From: Candidatus Nomurabacteria bacterium
GTDB lineage: Bacteria > Patescibacteriota > Minisyncoccia > Phycocordibacterales > UBA9973
Length of the DNA stretch: 9,268 bases
Direction: 5' to 3'
NCBI GenBank assembly: GCA_021413625.1
Contig: JAIOPY010000043.1
Span: forward strand, 1 to 9,268
Positions 4,674 to 9,268 of the stretch are shown one piece after another (positions within the stretch are counted from its first letter, which is position 1; every line of letters begins with the position of its first letter). The position numbers were made by a program, and so were the translations under genes. Below the pieces are notes generated by a model that saw only the letters and a program-made list of their open reading frames with translations, made no database searches and had not been told where the DNA came from.

Positions 4674-4689
4674 AACCTAATAATAGGTT
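4674..4689. repeat. 16-bp inverted repeat, possible operator
   Basis: AACCTA-ATAA-TAGGTT is a perfect 6+6 inverted repeat with a 4-bp spacer, located about 8 bp upstream of the DUF4383 -10 box. Its sequence differs from the CsoR operator 48 bp away, so a different regulator or no regulator is implied. Confidence 0.4.
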
Positions 4690-4731
4690 CATTATACCAT
4701 GGCAAGTGAGATGGCATTTAAAGTTATCCAC

Positions 4732-4760
4732 TTGCATATACCCCTAGGGGGGTATATAAT
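4732..4760 (+). promoter_or_regulatory. csoR promoter with embedded CsoR-type operator
   Basis: -35 TTGCAT (4732-4737), exactly 17-bp spacer, -10 TATAAT (4755-4760). The 20-bp palindrome TATACCCC-TAGG-GGGGTATA (4737-4756) fills the spacer and touches both hexamers. A-T flanks around CCCC...GGGG are the known CsoR-family operator pattern. The expected logic is apo-CsoR repression relieved by Cu(I), giving autoregulation of csoR and control of copA. Confidence 0.9.
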
Positions 4761-4767
4761 GAAAATT

Positions 4768-5031
4768 ATGAACACTAATAAAGAAAAAATAATACGTCGT
4801 TTGAAAATTATTGAAGGGCAAATACGAGGTTTACAAAACATGATTGATAAAAATACTTATTGTATAGATGTTATTACTCAAACATCTGCTGTAAAGCAAG
4901 GACTTTCCAATATTGAAGATGTATTGCTTGAAAGTCATCTAAGTCATTGTGTGGTAAATCAAATAAAAGGAGGGGAAACCGATAAAGCTACAGCTGAAAT
5001 ATTAAAAGTTTATCAATTAAAGAAAAAATAA
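4768..5031 (+). CDS. csoR: CsoR-type copper-sensing transcriptional repressor
   Basis: 87 aa, all-helical DUF156/CsoR fold in the cytoplasm. The Cu(I) ligand set is intact: Cys32 (NTYCIDV), His57 and Cys61 (ESHLSHC), equivalent to the C-x(n)-H-x3-C triad of characterised CsoR. The N-terminal helix has [17 protein letters not shown], the typical CsoR/FrmR DNA-binding helix. I chose ATG 4768 because the earlier in-frame ATG at 4759 overlaps the -10 box and the still longer frame from 4699 would read through the operator; the -10 ends 7 nt before 4768, so the mRNA is probably leaderless. It is first in the operon with copA, 10 nt apart, and presumably represses its own promoter through the palindrome at 4737-4756. 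Confidence 0.94.
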   Translation: MNTNKEKIIRRLKIIEGQIRGLQNMIDKNTYCIDVITQTSAVKQGLSNIEDVLLESHLSHCVVNQIKGGETDKATAEILKVYQLKKK

Positions 5032-5041
5032 TTATAACAAC

Positions 5042-7372
5042 ATGCGTACACAAACTTACAAAATAAAAGGCATGCACTGCGCTTCTTGTGCAGGTATTAT
5101 TGAAAAAAGTCTTAAAAAAACAGAAGGCGTCAAAGAAGTTGAGGCAAATTATGGCACTGAAGCCACTAAAATTACTTTTGATGAACAAAAAACTGACCCT
5201 CATCACTTATCTAAAGAAATAGAAAAATTTGGATATTCATTAGTTATACCCATTATACAAGAGACTAAACATTCTATGACAAGCGGACAAAGTGCTAGTG
5301 ATATGGGTATGTCCGAAAGTGAGCATGCCGCGCATTTAGGGCTTAGTCAATCTAAAGAAGAGAAGCTAGCTGAAATTAGAGAGATGAAAGTAAAGCTAAT
5401 GTCCGCAATCCCGATTGCCGTGTTTAGTATGTTCGTTATGTTTTGGGAAATTTTTGCAGGTTATGATTTGATTCCTCAAATGAGCTACACAGTTGAAGAA
5501 TTTTTTCACCATCTTTTACCTCTTCTAGCTACTTACGTTCTTTTTGTTGTAGGTAAGCCTTATCTTTTAGGTTTTTATCGTTTTTTACGTTATGGGAAAG
5601 CCAATATGGATACTTTGATTGGCATTGGCACCACAGCTGCTTATCTTTATAGTTTTATAGTTACAGCTTTTGAGGACACTCTAAGGCCTTTCATAAATGT
5701 TGATGCAACTTATTATGATGTTACGATTATCGTTATAACTTTTATTGCGCTTGGCAAATATTTAGAATCTCGGTCCAAATTAAAGACTGGGGACGCTATT
5801 GAGAAACTTTTAAATTTGCAGGCAAAAACAGCTTTAGTTATAAGAAGTGGCAGAGAAGTAGAAATACCAGTTGCTGAAGTAAAACATGGCGATTTAATTA
5901 TTGTAAAACCTGGAACCAAAATACCAGTTGATGGGGTAATTACCGAGGGTTCTTCTTTTGTGGACGAGTCCATGGTTACTGGAGAGCCAATGCCTGTTCA
6001 GAAAAAGATTGGCGACAATGTAGTGGCTGCTACAATAAATACTAGCGGGGCATTTAATTTTAAAGCCACTAAAGTGGGTGAGGAAACTTTACTTGCTCAA
6101 ATAATAAAAATGGTGGAAGAAGCGCAAGGGAGCCGTGCGCCGATACAAGCGCTAGCAGATAAAATTTCAAGCGTTTTTGTGCCAATTGTAATAGTTATTT
6201 CTTTTATTACGCTTCTAGCTTGGCTTTTGTTTGGGACGGCCACTCTTGGTTTTTCACAAGCCCTTTCTTATGGTTTAGTTTCTTTTGTTGGTATATTGGT
6301 TATTGCTTGCCCTTGCGCTCTGGGGCTAGCTACTCCCACTGCAATAATTGTGGGTGTGGGCAAAGGCGCTAGGGAAGGAATTTTAATAAAAGACGCAGCT
6401 ACTCTTCAAAAGTTGTATAAAGTAGATACAGTTATTGTGGATAAAACTGGAACTATAACCCAAGGGAAGCCAACGCTAGTTGATATTGAAAATTTTTCTG
6501 ATTTTTCTCAAGATAAATTAATTTCATTAATTGCTTCTTTGGAAAACAAATCCGAGCACCCTATCGCGCACGCTATTGTAAATTATGCAAAGGAAAAAAA
6601 TATACCAATAAATAATATTTCAAATTTTGAGAGTTTAAAAGGTAAGGGTTTGAAAGGTGTGGTTGATGGGAAAGAGTACTATGTGGGTAGTGTAAAACTT
6701 ATACAAGAAATTGGATTTTCTTTTGATGTAGAAAAAATTGAAAAATACACAATACAAGGGAAGACTCCGGTGATACTTGCAACAGCAAATGAAGTACTCG
6801 GTTTTGTGATGGTGGCGGATGAAATAAAAACAGAATCCAAAAAAGCAATTGCTGATTTACATTCTCTTGGTATAAAAGTTGTGATGCTAACAGGGGACGA
6901 TGACAAAGCTGCAAAGTATATGGCGTCCCGGGTTGGCATTGATGATGTTTTTGCTCATGTGTTACCACAAGATAAATTATTGAAAATAAAAGAACTTCAA
7001 GCGCAGGGTAAGATTGTGGCAATGGCGGGAGATGGTGTAAATGATGCGCCGGCGCTCGCTCAGGCAGATGTGGGTATAGCCATGGCTACGGGCACAGATG
7101 TAGCTATAGAATCTGCAGGTATTACGCTTTTAGGCGGAGATATTTCTAAATTAGTAAAAGCTATAAAATTATCAAAAATAACCATGCGAGGTATAAAACA
7201 AAATCTTTTCTGGGCTTTCTTTTACAATATTGTTGGCATTCCACTCGCAGCAGGAGTATTCTACCCCGTTTTCGGTTGGTTACTTTCTCCGGTGTTTGCT
7301 GGTTTTGCTATGGCTATGTCATCGGTGTCGGTGGTCGGGAATTCATTACGTATTAAGGGAAAAAGATTATAA
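5042..7372 (+). CDS. copA: Cu+-exporting P1B-type ATPase
   Basis: 776 aa. Pumps Cu(I) across the cytoplasmic membrane at the cost of ATP. One N-terminal HMA domain holds GMHCASC (Cys13, Cys16). A Met/His-rich linker (about 77-98, HSMTSGQ...[12 protein letters not shown]) follows, then the first four membrane helices, the actuator domain with TGEP, the Cu-site CPC at 423-425 in helix 6, the phosphorylated Asp467 in DKTGT, SEHP for nucleotide binding, GDGVNDAP (663-670), and the last two helices with YN...G and [12 protein letters not shown]. The latter is the class 1B-1 signature that indicates Cu+. All catalytic residues are present. The ATG is 10 nt after csoR with no Shine-Dalgarno, so it is probably translated from the csoR-copA transcript. 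The DUF302 gene follows after 21 nt. Confidence 0.96.
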   Translation: MRTQTYKIKGMHCASCAGIIEKSLKKTEGVKEVEANYGTEATKITFDEQKTDPHHLSKEIEKFGYSLVIPIIQETKHSMTSGQSASDMGMSESEHAAHLGLSQSKEEKLAEIREMKVKLMSAIPIAVFSMFVMFWEIFAGYDLIPQMSYTVEEFFHHLLPLLATYVLFVVGKPYLLGFYRFLRYGKANMDTLIGIGTTAAYLYSFIVTAFEDTLRPFINVDATYYDVTIIVITFIALGKYLESRSKLKTGDAIEKLLNLQAKTALVIRSGREVEIPVAEVKHGDLIIVKPGTKIPVDGVITEGSSFVDESMVTGEPMPVQKKIGDNVVAATINTSGAFNFKATKVGEETLLAQIIKMVEEAQGSRAPIQALADKISSVFVPIVIVISFITLLAWLLFGTATLGFSQALSYGLVSFVGILVIACPCALGLATPTAIIVGVGKGAREGILIKDAATLQKLYKVDTVIVDKTGTITQGKPTLVDIENFSDFSQDKLISLIASLENKSEHPIAHAIVNYAKEKNIPINNISNFESLKGKGLKGVVDGKEYYVGSVKLIQEIGFSFDVEKIEKYTIQGKTPVILATANEVLGFVMVADEIKTESKKAIADLHSLGIKVVMLTGDDDKAAKYMASRVGIDDVFAHVLPQDKLLKIKELQAQGKIVAMAGDGVNDAPALAQADVGIAMATGTDVAIESAGITLLGGDISKLVKAIKLSKITMRGIKQNLFWAFFYNIVGIPLAAGVFYPVFGWLLSPVFAGFAMAMSSVSVVGNSLRIKGKRL

Positions 7373-7393
7373 GATTAATTAATTTAAAATTAT

Positions 7394-7777
7394 ATGGAAT
7401 TTGATTACACTACAATTACAACAAAAACTTTTGATGAAGCAGTTGAAGATGTGCAAAATCAAATCGTGGAAGTTGGAATGCGGGTTTTATACATTCATGA
7501 TGTGCAAGAATCTTTAGAAGAGAAAGGTTTTAAAAGGGAACCGTTTAAAATAATTGAGTTTTGCAGTGCTAAATTTGCCAACGAATTTTTAAATAAAGAC
7601 ATAAAAATTGGTCTTTGCTTGCACTGCAAAGTAAATGTTTATACCCAAAAAGGACAGACCTTTATTTCCGGCATGCGACCTATTATCCTTTCACACTTTT
7701 TTCCTCAAGCTGATTTGGGCGAGAGACCAAAAGAAATTGATGAAATTATTCAAAACATTATCAATAAAGCGAAGTAA
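7394..7777 (+). CDS. DUF302 domain protein
   Basis: 127 aa, cytoplasmic, no signal peptide. It matches DUF302 (COG3439): a first half with FDEAVEDVQNQIVEVGMRVLYIHDVQESLEEKGF, then FKIIEFCSAKFANEFLNKDIKIG and LCLHCKVNVY, the latter standing for the family's 'lLPCkvvVye' strand. Cys57, Cys75, His77 and Cys78 could form a soft-metal site, which would suit the copper neighbourhood; this is inference, since the DUF302 function is not established. It lies 21 nt downstream of copA on the same strand without a terminator between, so it is probably in the csoR operon. No Shine-Dalgarno. Confidence 0.85.
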   Translation: MEFDYTTITTKTFDEAVEDVQNQIVEVGMRVLYIHDVQESLEEKGFKREPFKIIEFCSAKFANEFLNKDIKIGLCLHCKVNVYTQKGQTFISGMRPIILSHFFPQADLGERPKEIDEIIQNIINKAK

Positions 7778-7806
7778 TTTTGGTCGATTTTTTATTAGAA
7801 ATTAGA

Positions 7807-7812
7807 TATAAT
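7807..7812 (+). promoter_or_regulatory. -10 box of the 43-aa membrane peptide gene
   Basis: TATAAT ending 6 nt before ATG 7819. The -35 is poor (TCGATT at 7784-7789). No CsoR palindrome here, so any copper control would differ from that of copA. Confidence 0.5.
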
Positions 7813-7818
7813 AATCAT

Positions 7819-7950
7819 ATGATGGGATTAAGTTATGGGTATGGATACAATGGAATGATGGGGGGAGGATTGAGTTTTATCCTCTGTCTAGTGGTCTTAG
7901 TTGACCTCATTTTACTTGGTATCTGGCTCTACAAACAAATCAATAAATAA
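7819..7950 (+). CDS. 43-aa single-pass membrane peptide with Gly/Met/Tyr-rich N-terminus
   Basis: The N-terminus MMGLSYGYGYNGMMGGG (1-17) is followed by one membrane helix (about 18-37, FILCLVVLVDLILLGIWLY) and a short KQINK cytoplasmic tail, so the Met/Tyr-rich stretch should face outward. Four Met residues in two pairs and one Cys in the helix could contact Cu(I). Short 'MMG..GMMGGG' membrane peptides are commonly seen near metal-resistance genes, but I cannot assign a named family. Support for reality: a leaderless TATAAT-6-ATG start, clean membrane topology, tight fit between DUF302 and the next gene, and same strand. A second ATG at 7822 gives nearly the same product. Confidence 0.72.
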   Translation: MMGLSYGYGYNGMMGGGLSFILCLVVLVDLILLGIWLYKQINK

Positions 7951-7976
7951 TTCTAGCGTTTGGTGTTATGCTTGAA

Positions 7977-7982
7977 TATAAA
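7977..7982 (+). promoter_or_regulatory. Probable -10 box of the HMA-TauE/SafE gene
   Basis: TATAAA ends 7 nt before ATG 7990. It is one mismatch from consensus; no convincing -35. Confidence 0.4.
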
Positions 7983-7989
7983 TTACTAT

Positions 7990-8997
7990 ATGAAAAAATA
8001 TACATTTCATGTGTCGGGGACCCATTGCGCTTCTTGTAAAATTTTAATTGAAGATACTTTAAACGAGCAAGATTTTATAAAAAACGCGCAAGTTAATTTA
8101 AAAAAAGAAATAATTGAAATAGAAACTGATGTTGCCGAAACTCCTGAAGTGTTGGTAACATCTTTAACCAATCTGGTGAAAGGAAATGGTTATACTATTT
8201 CGCTTGATAAAAAACAAAAGGAGAAACAAGACGGGGGAGTTATTTGGCAGGCGGTACCCCTAGGTCTTCTTTTTCTTACTCTTTTTTTTCTACTACAGAA
8301 ATCAGGTATTTTAAATTTTGGTTTAGGCGGACAAACAACTCCAGTTACAAGTTTTTTAATTGGTTTGGTTGCTTCAGTTTCTAGTTGTCTGGCAGTAGTG
8401 GGTGGCTTAGTGCTTTCACTTTCCGCCAAAATATCGGAAGATAATGTAAGTGATAAAAAGAATTTAATACTGTTCCACTTAGGCAGATTATTTAGTTTTG
8501 CCACTTTGGGTGGATTGCTTGGGATTGTAGGCAATGCTATAGGCATTAATTTTACGCTTAGCGCCATTTTAGGAATCCTGGCGTCATTGGTAATGATATT
8601 ACTTGGCTTAAATTTGGTTGGAGTATTGGCTAAAAACAAGATTACATTTCAATCTGGGGTTTTCAATTTCTTTAGAAGAATTGAACATAAAACTTTTACT
8701 CCCTTAATTATAGGGTTTGGCACTTTCTTCTTACCGTGTGGTTTTACTCAATCAATGCAAGTGGTGGCATTAAGCACTGGTTCATTTATAGAAGGCATGT
8801 TTATTATGTTTTCTTTTGCCCTTGGCACGTTACCAATGCTTGCTCTTTTGTCATTCGGAGCTGCTTCTTTTGCTCAATCTAAATACGCGTCGCTTTTCTT
8901 TAAATCTGCAGGTGTGGTGGTGATAGGGCTTGGTATTTTTGCTTTATTGGCAGGGTTAGCGGGCCTCGGTATTATAAATCCTATATTTAATATATAA
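7990..8997 (+). CDS. Heavy-metal-associated domain fused to TauE/SafE (UreH-like) membrane transporter
   Basis: 335 aa from ATG 7990. Residues 1-70 are an HMA domain with GTHCASC (Cys13, Cys16) and the beta-alpha-beta pattern of a CopZ-like chaperone. A charged Lys/Gln linker leads to one helix (about 80-100), then the COG2836 TauE/SafE domain of about six helices. That domain includes SVSSCLAVVGG (Cys133) and FFLPCGFTQS (P249-C250-G251), paired Cys elements reminiscent of CcdA/DsbD. The role is inferred to be copper movement or a handover between the cytoplasmic HMA and the membrane. Start choice: the 10 residues from an upstream ATG (7960) look non-native, and a TATAAA (7977-7982) ends 7 nt before 7990. 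The cupredoxin gene begins 7 nt after the stop codon. Confidence 0.88.
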   Translation: MKKYTFHVSGTHCASCKILIEDTLNEQDFIKNAQVNLKKEIIEIETDVAETPEVLVTSLTNLVKGNGYTISLDKKQKEKQDGGVIWQAVPLGLLFLTLFFLLQKSGILNFGLGGQTTPVTSFLIGLVASVSSCLAVVGGLVLSLSAKISEDNVSDKKNLILFHLGRLFSFATLGGLLGIVGNAIGINFTLSAILGILASLVMILLGLNLVGVLAKNKITFQSGVFNFFRRIEHKTFTPLIIGFGTFFLPCGFTQSMQVVALSTGSFIEGMFIMFSFALGTLPMLALLSFGAASFAQSKYASLFFKSAGVVVIGLGIFALLAGLAGLGIINPIFNI

Positions 8998-8998
8998 T
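8993..8998 (+). promoter_or_regulatory. -10 box of the cupredoxin gene overlapping the upstream stop codon
   Basis: TATAAT (8993-8998) contains the TAA stop of the transporter and ends 6 nt before ATG 9005. It repeats the leaderless geometry seen elsewhere, although co-transcription with the preceding gene is also possible. Confidence 0.45.
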
Positions 8999-9004
8999 TA
9001 TTTT

Positions 9005-9268
9005 ATGAATAAAACAGTTTCCATAATCCTTACTCTAGCTTTAGTTATAGTTCTAGCCATAATTTTTTACAGTGATTCTGGCGAGTCCGTTACACCAGGA
9101 CAAAATGTGGAGATTATAGATGGAGTACAGTATATAACTATTGATGCTAAAGCAGGATATTTTCCAGAAGTTTCTATTGCTAAATCGGGAATACCCACTA
9201 AATTGATTATGAATACTGAAGGTACCTATGATTGTTCTGCAGCGCTTGTTGTGAAAGATGTAGGTTAT
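9005..9268 (+). CDS. Cupredoxin-like membrane-anchored protein (3' end outside window)
   Basis: 88 residues are seen, open at the right edge. Residues about 4-22 form a hydrophobic signal anchor or signal peptide, then a short polar linker (YSDSGESVTPGQ). The domain part, TIDAKAGYFPEVSIAKSGIPTKLIMNTEGTYDCSAALVV, fits the cupredoxin-like (plastocyanin/EfeO-type) fold: 'GY.P..i..k.G.P..L...T....C...' with Cys80 as the likely first copper ligand. The downstream His/Met/Cys ligands are beyond the window, so the copper site cannot be confirmed. It should act outside the cytoplasm, after the HMA-TauE/SafE transporter in the same operon, as a copper carrier or sink. Confidence 0.8.
   Translation, partial: MNKTVSIILTLALVIVLAIIFYSDSGESVTPGQNVEIIDGVQYITIDAKAGYFPEVSIAKSGIPTKLIMNTEGTYDCSAALVVKDVGY

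Noticed and set aside
4654..4737. N-terminal extension of the DUF4383 protein from ATG 4737
   Set aside because: The added 28 residues show no family similarity and would precede the -10 box at 4665-4660.
4699..4767. N-terminal extension of CsoR from ATG 4699
   Set aside because: It would translate through the operator and promoter; the -10 box ends 7 nt before ATG 4768, where CsoR homology begins.
8190..8639. 149-codon minus-strand frame
   Set aside because: Antisense shadow of the TauE/SafE gene, Lys/Pro/Thr-rich, no start signal or domain.
1..9268. CRISPR arrays, insertion sequences, tRNA genes, prophage or attachment sites
   Set aside because: Looked for on both strands; no regularly spaced repeats, transposase or integrase motifs, or tRNA cloverleaf were seen.

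Overview
The window looks like chromosome from a small-genome, AT-rich bacterium, most likely of the Candidate Phyla Radiation (Patescibacteria/Parcubacteria-type). This is an inference from short intergenic gaps, compact proteins, a bacterial RNase P RNA with peripheral helices missing, the family mix (DUF192, type-4 UDG, DedA/VTT, DUF4383) and the near absence of Shine-Dalgarno sequences. No marker gene here fixes the lineage.

Layout. 1-710 (+): the 3' end of an arginine-decarboxylase-like PLP enzyme, then a membrane-anchored DUF192 protein, closed by a bidirectional terminator. 763-1110 (-): RNase P RNA. It fires from one arm of a perfectly symmetric divergent promoter (1115-1166), whose other arm points at a possible 80-nt RNA ending in a strong hairpin. 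1259-1906 (-): a DedA/VTT membrane protein. 1945-2973: two GC-rich structured RNAs, RNA-A (-) and RNA-B (+), each with its own promoter and intrinsic terminator. They flank a 70-codon coiled-coil ORF, share two 11-nt blocks in the same order, and match no RNA family I recognise. 2994-3569 (+): type-4-like uracil-DNA glycosylase. 3573-4181 (-): P-loop kinase resembling 2-phosphoglycerate kinase.

4294-9268 is a copper-handling island. A DUF4383 membrane protein is divergent from csoR, whose promoter carries a perfect 20-bp CsoR-type operator between -35 and -10. It is followed on + by the Cu+ P1B-ATPase CopA, a DUF302 protein, a 43-aa Gly/Met-rich membrane peptide, an HMA-TauE/SafE fusion and a cupredoxin-like protein cut by the window end. 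Plausible logic: Cu(I) binds CsoR and releases the operator, CopA exports copper, and the HMA-TauE/SafE protein and the extracytoplasmic cupredoxin handle or sequester it.

Two cross-cutting patterns stand out. Protein genes with their own promoter usually have a TATAAT-like -10 box ending 6-9 nt before the ATG, which implies leaderless mRNAs. The stable-RNA promoters instead share an extended -10 of the form TGC-TAnnnT with 17-bp spacing.
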